Below, one piece after another: positions 1-4,887 of a stretch of DNA of 5,034 nucleotides. This DNA is from Candidatus Aenigmatarchaeota archaeon (GTDB lineage Archaea > Aenigmatarchaeota > Aenigmatarchaeia > QMZP01), in NCBI GenBank assembly GCA_016198605.1, contig JACQIG010000004.1, positions 1 to 5,034 of the forward strand, given 5' to 3'. The position numbers and the translations under genes are program-made. Every line of letters starts with the position of its first letter. The first letter of the stretch is position 1. A model generated the notes under the pieces. That model worked only from the letters and a program-made list of their open reading frames with translations, was not told where the DNA came from and did not search any database.

Positions 1-616
1 CCCTTTGGAGTGATGATTCCTCAACAACATATCTACTTCCCTCTTTTCTTACCTTTATTCCAGTAAATTCGTTTTCATAGGATTGCCCGTCGAATTCATC
101 CGGATGTTTAATGGATCCTAATAAATTACTATGCTCTAGTGTATAGCTAATAAGTGCAGAAAGATAATATTTCTTTATTTCATCCCGCTCTCTGACACCG
201 AAGAAGTTGGTTCCTAGAACTGATTTTTCTTTGAGTAATTGTCTACCTGCTATACTTTGCAATGTATTTATATAACCGTGTGTTAACGGTCCCACATAAT
301 CCAGGTTTACGATGTCGTATCTGCCGCCAGCTTCCTTAAAGAAATCCATGTCGGTTCCCAGATACAGCTCTATGCCCAGCTTTTTCCTCTTGAGCCTACC
401 ATAATTATTCCTATCCCTTTCAATACCTATGATGTTTTCCCTGGGTATGGAAAGCCTGTCATATACCTCAAAGACCTCCAAGGCATCCTGCCCCGGGAAA
501 CAAACCACTTTCCAGTCCCTCGGGTTTGGCGAGCCTAAGGGATGACCTTTTATGAATCTCCTCCACTTCTGCCTCCACAGCGCTTTCGCCGGGTCTTCCA
601 TGCTTTTCTTTGGCAT
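1..616 (-). CDS. Partial Rossmann/methyltransferase-like protein, C-terminus beyond window
   Basis: An uninterrupted reading frame runs from an ATG at 616 off the left edge, giving 205 codons and no stop. I do not recognise a named family. The order of elements resembles a class I methyltransferase fold: a basic N-terminus (residues 1-35), a strand ending in a loop 'VVCFPGQDALEV' (37-48) where the glycine-rich motif I would be, a strand ending in acidic residues 'IIGIERD' (62-68), 'GTDMDFF' (87-93), and 'YDIVNLDYVGPL' (100-111) in the place of a D-P-P-Y-like motif IV. The canonical GxGxG is absent, so SAM binding is inference. An in-frame GTG at 625 or Met6 at 601 could also be the start; a TAA lies just upstream of the GTG. 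No strong Shine-Dalgarno is visible. Base composition drops from 53% GC near the start (541-600) to 23% at 121-180. It is divergent from the methyltransferase at 687. Coding status is fairly sure; function is weak. Confidence 0.75.
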   Translation of the reverse strand, partial: MPKKSMEDPAKALWRQKWRRFIKGHPLGSPNPRDWKVVCFPGQDALEVFEVYDRLSIPRENIIGIERDRNNYGRLKRKKLGIELYLGTDMDFFKEAGGRYDIVNLDYVGPLTHGYINTLQSIAGRQLLKEKSVLGTNFFGVRERDEIKKYYLSALISYTLEHSNLLGSIKHPDEFDGQSYENEFTGIKVRKEGSRYVVEESSLQR

Positions 617-620
617 AACA

Positions 621-635
621 GTCACATTTTGTTAC
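621..635. promoter_or_regulatory. Imperfect palindrome, possible operator
   Basis: The 15-base palindrome GTCACATTTTGTTAC has one mismatched pair and a three-base centre. It sits 5 bases upstream of the ATG at 616 in the divergent intergenic region. Its position fits a regulator-binding site near the start of the left gene, but a 6-pair imperfect dyad in AT-rich DNA can occur by chance. Confidence 0.25.
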
Positions 636-657
636 AACTAAGAAATTAATAATCATA

Positions 658-665
658 TTTATATA
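658..665 (+). promoter_or_regulatory. Archaeal TATA box of the methyltransferase gene
   Basis: The octamer TTTATATA matches the archaeal TATA-box consensus exactly. Its centre lies 25.5 bases before the A of the ATG at 687, so transcription should start at or next to the start codon and the mRNA should be leaderless. Read on the other strand the same bases give TATATAAA, which could also drive the left gene from about position 635, leaving a leader of roughly 19 bases. Sharing of the box is inference. Confidence 0.7.
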
Positions 666-686
666 GTTAATTGGCCTATTTTAGGT

Positions 687-1529
687 ATGAACACAGAGGA
701 GTCGCTTATCGGACGCGTTACCGATTCCCTATGGAAGATGCCTTTTGGCATTGACTATGTAGATGAGAACTATCTTAGAAGAAAATACGGCAATAAGGTT
801 ATTAACAGGTATTACAGGCTTGCAGAGAAGTGTATTCTTGAGGACCATACCAAGGAAGACCACCAAGAATTAATGGATTATGTATACAAGACAGGCCTGT
901 CAGATGACATTGATCCGCCCACAACACTCAGGTCAAGGGAGACATTCAAGATACTATTTAATTATCTTGCCCGGGAAAATGAATATTTCACCCTTCTGGA
1001 CCTTGGCAGCGGCGACGGAAAGATAGGCATAGGCTTAGCTGCCCGCCTGGAAAATCTGGAGAGGCTTTACGCTGTGGATATCAGCCCCTTCGCCATAGAA
1101 AGAATGAGGAAGAATATTGGTTTGTTGGGAGAGGAGGACCAGGAAAGGGTGAGGAGGAAACTAGTTGATATAAGGGCTGATTATAGACCAGTAGGTTTCC
1201 AGGCCAGTATGTTGGCAATGGAACCAAAAGGTATACCTATCATTATGGCAGCTCACGTCAACGATAATGATGATGTGTATCCAGTATTCCGTGAGATGTC
1301 AGGTAAAGGTGGTAAACTAGTTATTTGTGACCAGCGTGCCATACCAGAGCAAGTAGAAGAAACGGATATTGCTGAGATTAACAGGGGGACCTGTATCTAT
1401 GACAATCAATTCCGCACACAGGGACAGGAACACGGTGTGGATATCAAAATGGCAGCCCATATGGAAGTATTTCCAATAAGAATTATGTTATTGTTATTTG
1501 TAGGCAGGAAAGCGGAAGGTCCAGAATGA
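687..1529 (+). CDS. Class I SAM-dependent methyltransferase
   Basis: A 280-residue soluble protein predicted to transfer a methyl group from S-adenosylmethionine; the substrate is unknown. Residues 1-100 form a mostly helical N-terminal region rich in charged and aromatic residues that I do not recognise. The catalytic core follows. Motif I is 'LLDLGSGDGKIGIG' (103-116). The ribose-binding acidic residue is D131 in 'YAVDIS'. 'LVDIRADY' (159-166) is the motif III region. 'IPIIMAAHVNDNDD' (183-196) is in the motif IV place, and 'GGKLVICD' (208-215) is strand 5. There is no N/D-P-P-Y motif, so a classical DNA/RNA amino-methyltransferase is not indicated; a protein or small-molecule methylase is possible. 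The start is fixed by a TATA box 25 bases upstream. The TGA stop lies in the 5' arm of a perfect hairpin. The last 60 coding bases are about 28% GC, against 50% around motif I. Methyltransferase fold: high certainty; specific role: none. Confidence 0.88.
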   Translation: MNTEESLIGRVTDSLWKMPFGIDYVDENYLRRKYGNKVINRYYRLAEKCILEDHTKEDHQELMDYVYKTGLSDDIDPPTTLRSRETFKILFNYLARENEYFTLLDLGSGDGKIGIGLAARLENLERLYAVDISPFAIERMRKNIGLLGEEDQERVRRKLVDIRADYRPVGFQASMLAMEPKGIPIIMAAHVNDNDDVYPVFREMSGKGGKLVICDQRAIPEQVEETDIAEINRGTCIYDNQFRTQGQEHGVDIKMAAHMEVFPIRIMLLLFVGRKAEGPE

Positions 1530-1543
1530 ACATTGTCATTCTG
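1522..1543 (+). terminator. Perfect 8-bp stem-loop across the methyltransferase stop codon
   Basis: CAGAATGA (1522-1529) pairs perfectly with TCATTCTG (1536-1543) around a six-base loop. The TGA stop (1527-1529) is the end of the left arm. A T-run (1557-1560) follows 13 bases after the stem and merges with the next TATA box. Transcript termination or 3'-end protection is plausible, but the stem is only moderately GC-rich and not directly followed by T's, so the terminator role is uncertain. The structure itself is plain in the sequence. Confidence 0.45.
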
Positions 1544-1557
1544 CTTGGCAAAACCCT

Positions 1558-1565
1558 TTTAAATA
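1558..1565 (+). promoter_or_regulatory. Archaeal TATA box of the DUF373 gene
   Basis: The octamer TTTAAATA is a canonical archaeal TATA sequence. Its centre is 24.5 bases before the ATG at 1586, matching the spacing seen at the methyltransferase gene. It implies a leaderless transcript beginning at 1586. It therefore argues that the in-frame ATG at 1526, which overlaps the previous stop as ATGA, is not the real start: that start would put the promoter inside the coding sequence. Confidence 0.7.
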
Positions 1566-1585
1566 AAGACCCGCTATTCCTTACC

Positions 1586-2728
1586 ATGACAGCAAAGAAG
1601 GAGCGCCTGCTGGTTCTGAACGTGGACAGGGACAATGACGTAGGGGTAAAGGCAGGGGTGAGGGGGCCTATAATAGGCAGGGAGGCTGTCCTCAAGGCGG
1701 CGATGGACATGGGTCTTGCTGACCCGGAGGACTCGGACTTCAACGCGATGTTCCAGGCAGTGAGGGTGTTTGATGAGCTTGGCAAGCAGCATGAGGCGGA
1801 GGTGGCGGTGCTCACAGGCGACAAGGACGTGGGCATGAAATCTGACAGGGCGGTAGCAGCCCAGCTGGGGCAGGTGCTGGAGAAGTTCCAGGCCGACTAT
1901 GTGGTCATGATCACCGACGGCGCGGAGGACGACCATGTCTTCCCCATAATACAGTCCAAGGTGCCCATCCTGTCCGTCAGGAAGGTGATAGTCAGGCAGG
2001 CCGACACTCTGCAATCAGGCTATTTCAAGGTGAAGGATTTCATAGAGGAAACGCTGGACAACCCCAAGTATTCCATCCTGTTCTTTGGCCTGCCCGCAAT
2101 AGTGCTCCTGCTGCTGGGCATCTTAGGCGTGGAAGGCATAAGGTTCGTCATACTCGTGCTAGGCGCGGCGCTGTTCATAAAAGGCTTCAAGCTTGAAGAC
2201 ATCGTTGCCGGAGGCTTCAGGGAACTGAGGGTCTCCCTTGAGAAGGAGAAGCTGTCGTTCTTCGCATACCTGCTCGGCGCAGCGTTCATAATCCTGGCCT
2301 CATACAGGGGGGTGATAGTAGGCGAGAAGATAATCGGGACCACGGGGATATTTGAGATAGCCGCCACCGTATTGTCCTCTGTCATCTTCATACTCTTCCT
2401 TTCAGCCACAACCATCTGGGTAGGAAGGAACATGATAACAAAGAGCAGGACGAGCACCCACATAGCAGCGGTGGTAATCTACGCGTTCGCAATATCGCTT
2501 TTCATATACAATGCGGCCCAGTTCCTCCTTGACCCCGCCATACTCGGCATCAACTTCATCCTCTCCATAATCGCCGGCTTCCTCCTCATCTTCCTGGCTC
2601 TCGGCATGGAGCACCGCGGCCACAAGCACTTCTCAAGCAGGGTGGGGAAGATAAGGTCTGTCAAGAAGGTGGCAAGGGTAGCCAAGATAAGGAAGAGGAA
2701 GCCCAAGCCGCAGGAGGCGAAGGCTTAA
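1586..2728 (+). CDS. DUF373 family membrane protein
   Basis: A 380-residue protein of the archaeal DUF373 family, whose biochemical role is unknown. The N-terminal soluble domain (about 1-160) has the family's conserved stretches: 'VDRDNDVG' (13-20), 'GPIIGRE' (27-33), 'DPEDSDFN' (46-53), 'LTGDKDVG' (76-83), 'DGAEDDHVFPII' (111-122) and 'VRQ' (136-138). The acidic D/E/N clusters suggest metal or phosphate binding, which is inference. Six hydrophobic segments follow at roughly 163-182, 185-200, 224-241, 255-278, 292-314 and 320-340, then a strongly basic tail (342-380, many K/R). This predicts a multi-pass membrane protein with a soluble head and a positively charged, probably cytoplasmic, C-terminus. 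The ATG at 1586 is preferred to the one 60 bases upstream: homology-like sequence begins right after it, its length fits the family, and a TATA box sits 25 bases before it. GC is steady near 55%. Its TAA overlaps the stop of the convergent radical SAM gene. Confidence 0.9.
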   Translation: MTAKKERLLVLNVDRDNDVGVKAGVRGPIIGREAVLKAAMDMGLADPEDSDFNAMFQAVRVFDELGKQHEAEVAVLTGDKDVGMKSDRAVAAQLGQVLEKFQADYVVMITDGAEDDHVFPIIQSKVPILSVRKVIVRQADTLQSGYFKVKDFIEETLDNPKYSILFFGLPAIVLLLLGILGVEGIRFVILVLGAALFIKGFKLEDIVAGGFRELRVSLEKEKLSFFAYLLGAAFIILASYRGVIVGEKIIGTTGIFEIAATVLSSVIFILFLSATTIWVGRNMITKSRTSTHIAAVVIYAFAISLFIYNAAQFLLDPAILGINFILSIIAGFLLIFLALGMEHRGHKHFSSRVGKIRSVKKVARVAKIRKRKPKPQEAKA

Positions 2729-4383
2729 GACCTGACTGCCAGGCCGCTCTCCAGGCCGTGCCTCTTCACGTCTTCAGGGTCAAGGCCCTTGTTCCTGCAC
2801 ATCTTCTCAAGGAGGCGCAGCATGAGGCCTGAGCCGAACTTGAACCCGCGGTGCATGAGCTCCTTCTTAATCGCATTGCCGGGGGTTGCGCTCTTCATTG
2901 ACCTGTCAACCATCTTGAAAAGGTGGCAGTAGGCGGCATAATAGACAGCAACCTGTGATGCATGGAGGATGTCCTCTGCCCTGAAATCCTTCTGTCCCTT
3001 CAGCATGCCCAGCGCCACGTTCTGCATGGGCGTCACGGTGAACTCCAGCGGCCTCCCGTCAACGGATGAATTGCTCAGCCTGTTTATCAGCGCTACTGTG
3101 TCCCAGTTGTCCTCCGGCGTCTCATCAGGCTGGCCCACCTGCACGGTGAACGCGGGCCTCCAGTAGTTGCGGTTGAAGGTGCTCGTGCCGTTTATGACAA
3201 TGTCATGCCATGAGCCGTCCGGCCCGATCTTCAGCGGCAGCGTCTTGTTCGGCATGTGCTTCGCCGCAAGCTTCTCGCTGCCCGTCTCTATGCCCACCTG
3301 TATGCCAATCCAGTTGTCAGGCCCTGACTTCAGGATTCCCGACAGGTCCTTGATAAGCTCCGGATAGCCTGCAGGTATGGATATCCTGCCGTGGGTAGGG
3401 TTAGCCCTCCTGACACCGGGCACGGACATTATGGCGGAGAAGAGCTCCTTCAGCGCGTCCGGATTCGGCTCAAGCCTTCCCACAGACTTGTAGACGAATA
3501 TCTCGTCGCTGTGCACCCAGGCGTGGTCTGAGCCGCCTGCGATATTGACCTCAATCTCCTTCCTGATCATCTCATTGGTGTAGAACCTCCTCGGCCTCAG
3601 GGTCACTTCGCAGAAGTCGCACCCGACCCCGCAGCCCCTCATCACTTCCACGAGGCTCTTCATGCTCGGGTTCCTTATCAGCGGTATCTCCTCCAGGTTT
3701 GGCGCCTGCTTGCCGTATCTGGCCCTGGTGATGAACCTGTCCCGCTCCACATAATTCTTGGAGAAGGTGTTGTCATAGAATACGAACCCCTTGAAAAATT
3801 TCCCATCCGCCTTTGCAGAACCGGATGCTATATCCGCAAATATCTGCCCCGCTATGTCGTCAGCCTCGCCATAAAAAGCATAATCAATGCCCAGCCTCTC
3901 AAGCTCTTCCGGCAGCATGGTGAAGTCCCACACCCCCGGGCCTCCCACTAGCAGCTTCGCCTTCAGGCCTTTCCTGGCCCTGTTTATCCTCGCTATCAGC
4001 TCCTCAAAATCCTGCCTCACATGCGTCTTGAAGCAGCCCATGAGGACTGCGAAGCTCATTGTAAGCGGCCCTATCCCGAGAGGGTCCATTGTATGGACTG
4101 CTATGACCTCTGTGTCGCCCTTTATGAAACTCTCAAGATGGTTCTCGTGCGCGACTACCACCTCATCAGGCGAATGGTCCTTAAGCAGCGCAGCCTCTAT
4201 CTTCCTCAGGCCGTATGGAGCTTCAGCCGCCCTGCCATTGATGGCCCTGGGCTTGCCCCCCTGCAGGAATTTATAGACCTTCCTGGGGACGGTGGTGGGC
4301 GCGCTTGGCAGGAAGTCCAGCAGCGATATGTTGTGGTAATACCTTGTTAGCGTCGTGTCTGATATCAGCACGTATTTTGCCAT
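2725..4383 (-). CDS. Radical SAM protein with B12-binding-like N-terminal domain
   Basis: A 552-residue cytoplasmic enzyme predicted to cleave SAM reductively with a [4Fe-4S] cluster; the substrate is unknown. The N-terminal half looks like the Rossmann B12-binding-type domain found before many radical SAM cores: 'AVHTMDPLGIGP' (95-106), 'LLVGGPGVW' (144-152) and 'GIDYAFYGEADD' (165-176). I do not see the D-x-H-x-x-G cobalt-ligand motif, so cobalamin binding is doubtful. The radical SAM core has the cluster motif C251-GVG-C255-DF-C258, preceded by 'VEVMRG', then 'GIQVGIETGSEKL' (360-372) and 'GQPDETPEDNW' (417-427), typical of the COG1032-type group. A helical, basic C-terminal region (about 465-552) follows; no second set of clustered cysteines is visible. 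The ATG at 4383 is chosen because GGAGGGAT stands just before it; a TTG six codons upstream is in frame but would put that site inside the gene. It is convergent with DUF373, sharing bases 2725-2728. Codon use and GC (about 57%) match DUF373. Confidence 0.88.
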   Translation of the reverse strand: MAKYVLISDTTLTRYYHNISLLDFLPSAPTTVPRKVYKFLQGGKPRAINGRAAEAPYGLRKIEAALLKDHSPDEVVVAHENHLESFIKGDTEVIAVHTMDPLGIGPLTMSFAVLMGCFKTHVRQDFEELIARINRARKGLKAKLLVGGPGVWDFTMLPEELERLGIDYAFYGEADDIAGQIFADIASGSAKADGKFFKGFVFYDNTFSKNYVERDRFITRARYGKQAPNLEEIPLIRNPSMKSLVEVMRGCGVGCDFCEVTLRPRRFYTNEMIRKEIEVNIAGGSDHAWVHSDEIFVYKSVGRLEPNPDALKELFSAIMSVPGVRRANPTHGRISIPAGYPELIKDLSGILKSGPDNWIGIQVGIETGSEKLAAKHMPNKTLPLKIGPDGSWHDIVINGTSTFNRNYWRPAFTVQVGQPDETPEDNWDTVALINRLSNSSVDGRPLEFTVTPMQNVALGMLKGQKDFRAEDILHASQVAVYYAAYCHLFKMVDRSMKSATPGNAIKKELMHRGFKFGSGLMLRLLEKMCRNKGLDPEDVKRHGLESGLAVRS

Positions 4384-4386
4384 ATA

Positions 4387-4394
4387 ATCCCTCC
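4387..4394 (-). promoter_or_regulatory. Shine-Dalgarno site of the radical SAM gene
   Basis: On the minus strand GGAGGGAT ends three bases before the ATG at 4383, with the GGAGG core six bases away. It closely matches the archaeal ribosome-binding consensus GGAGGTGAT. It decides the start of the radical SAM gene. It also shows that this gene has a 5' leader, unlike the other genes with clear promoters in the window. Confidence 0.7.
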
Positions 4395-4441
4395 ACTTCA
4401 AAACTTCAAAAAATAAAGAAGGCTAAACAGCGTATAAGCCT

Positions 4442-4449
4442 GTTATAAA
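4442..4449 (-). promoter_or_regulatory. Candidate TATA box for the radical SAM gene
   Basis: Minus-strand TTTATAAC resembles the archaeal TATA consensus. It would start transcription near 4420, leaving a leader of about 37 bases that contains the Shine-Dalgarno site. Competing AT-rich candidates on the same strand are CTTTAAAAATA at 4454-4464 and the T-rich run at 4408-4418. The choice among them is uncertain. Confidence 0.35.
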
Positions 4450-4493
4450 TCAGGTATTTTTAAAGGTTACTCCGAGGCTCTCATAAAGGAGTT

Positions 4494-4517
4494 AAATAAT
4501 AAAAACGCTATACAGCG
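4494..4517 (-). terminator. Terminator-like hairpin and T-run after the Sm-like gene
   Basis: Five bases past the Sm-like stop codon, the minus strand reads CGCT-GTAT-AGCG (4517-4506) followed at once by TTTTTATTATTT (4505-4494). A short GC stem with a four-base loop and a T-rich tract is what an intrinsic terminator looks like, and archaeal RNA polymerase stops at T-runs even with weak stems. The stem is only 4 bp, so the T-run is the stronger part of the evidence. Confidence 0.5.
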
Positions 4518-4522
4518 CCTCA

Positions 4523-4579
4523 CTAAATGAAGAATTTGCCTAAAGAGCGCAGAGCATCCCTCTCACTTTCTTCATTTAG
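4523..4579 (-). repeat. 12-bp perfect inverted repeat at the 3' end of the Sm-like gene
   Basis: CTAAATGAAGAA (4523-4534) and its exact complement TTCTTCATTTAG (4568-4579) are separated by 33 bases. In the mRNA one arm codes for part of 'SLNEES' (residues 92-97) and the other codes for 'FFI' plus the TAG stop. The spacer holds further short complementary runs (AGAG/CTCT). The repeat could fold the last 57 coding bases into a stem just ahead of the terminator-like hairpin. The arms are within coding sequence, so a regulatory role is inference. Confidence 0.6.
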
Positions 4580-4855
4580 GCTTTTATTGTAAGCGCCCAG
4601 GACTGTATCGTTCCTATAGAGCACATTGCCCTCACTATCCTCCATTGTGTGAATGCCTTCTGAAATGCCGCAGAATACCACATGATCAAATATATAATCA
4701 TTTTCTTTCAAGCGCAGGGACATCCTTGGGTTGATGGATTCTATAAGGCCTTCATAGTGGCCTGTTTCCATTCCTTTGAATGTGTATCGTTTTACTGTGA
4801 TTTTCACGTTCCTGCCCACTAGCGCATTTGATATGCGCCTGTCATCACTTTCCAT
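4523..4855 (-). CDS. Divergent Sm-like (LSm) domain protein
   Basis: A 110-residue protein whose first 75 residues follow the Sm fold pattern: 'LVGRNVKITV' (12-21) as strand 1, a long loop, 'GHYEGLIESINPRMSLRLKE' (32-51) in the place of the Sm1 motif, and 'HVVFCGISEGIHTM' (58-71) in the place of Sm2. Known Sm/LSm proteins form rings that bind U-rich RNA. Here the usual M-N of Sm1 is M45-S46 and the usual R-G of Sm2 is C62-G63, so the standard uridine contacts may be lost. The strand 1-2 loop (22-31) is several residues longer than usual. Residues 72-110 are a charged extension not found in minimal archaeal Sm proteins. The ATG at 4855 is supported by a TATA box 25.5 bases upstream, and there is no Shine-Dalgarno. 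The gene is followed by its own terminator-like hairpin and is 139 bases ahead of the radical SAM gene on the same strand, so they are probably separate units. Another small beta-barrel fold is the main alternative. Confidence 0.65.
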   Translation of the reverse strand: MESDDRRISNALVGRNVKITVKRYTFKGMETGHYEGLIESINPRMSLRLKENDYIFDHVVFCGISEGIHTMEDSEGNVLYRNDTVLGAYNKSLNEESERDALRSLGKFFI

Positions 4856-4887
4856 CCGTCTATTTTGGACGGAAATCTTAAATAGAC
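4855..4887. promoter_or_regulatory. Two interlocking inverted repeats in the Sm-like promoter
   Basis: A perfect 8-bp repeat, GTCTATTT (4858-4865) and AAATAGAC (4880-4887), has one arm over the TATA box and the other next to the start codon. A second, 6-bp dyad TCCGTC (4855-4860) and GACGGA (4868-4873) lies between TATA box and predicted transcription start. The two share bases 4858-4860. This placement is where archaeal repressors commonly bind to block TBP or RNA polymerase. That a regulator binds here is inference. Confidence 0.45.
4877..4884 (-). promoter_or_regulatory. TATA box of the Sm-like gene
   Basis: Minus-strand TATTTAAG is TATA-like and its centre is 25.5 bases before the A of the ATG at 4855. 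This repeats the spacing seen at 658-665 and 1558-1565 and predicts a leaderless transcript. Confidence 0.6.

Noticed and set aside
468..656. Minus-strand open frame of 62 codons starting at an ATG at 656
   Set aside because: It overlaps the partial gene at 1-616 in another frame. The other frame stays open to the window edge and has a more protein-like pattern, while this one has no promoter placed for it and ends abruptly.
1483..2014. Minus-strand open frames opposite the DUF373 soluble domain
   Set aside because: They are antisense to well-conserved DUF373 sequence, have low-complexity or unusual composition, and lack start signals.
2020..2706. Several minus-strand open frames opposite the DUF373 membrane region
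   Set aside because: These are shadows of GC-rich hydrophobic codons in the real gene; none has a start signal or recognisable motif.
2969..4350. Plus-strand open frames opposite the radical SAM gene
   Set aside because: They are serine/proline-rich shadows of a gene whose cluster motif and SAM-domain motifs are clear on the minus strand.
4405..4420. T-rich minus-strand tract after the Sm-like gene as a terminator
   Set aside because: It has no stem directly ahead of it and lies at or beyond the likely start of the radical SAM transcript; the tract at 4494-4505 is a better terminator for the Sm-like gene.
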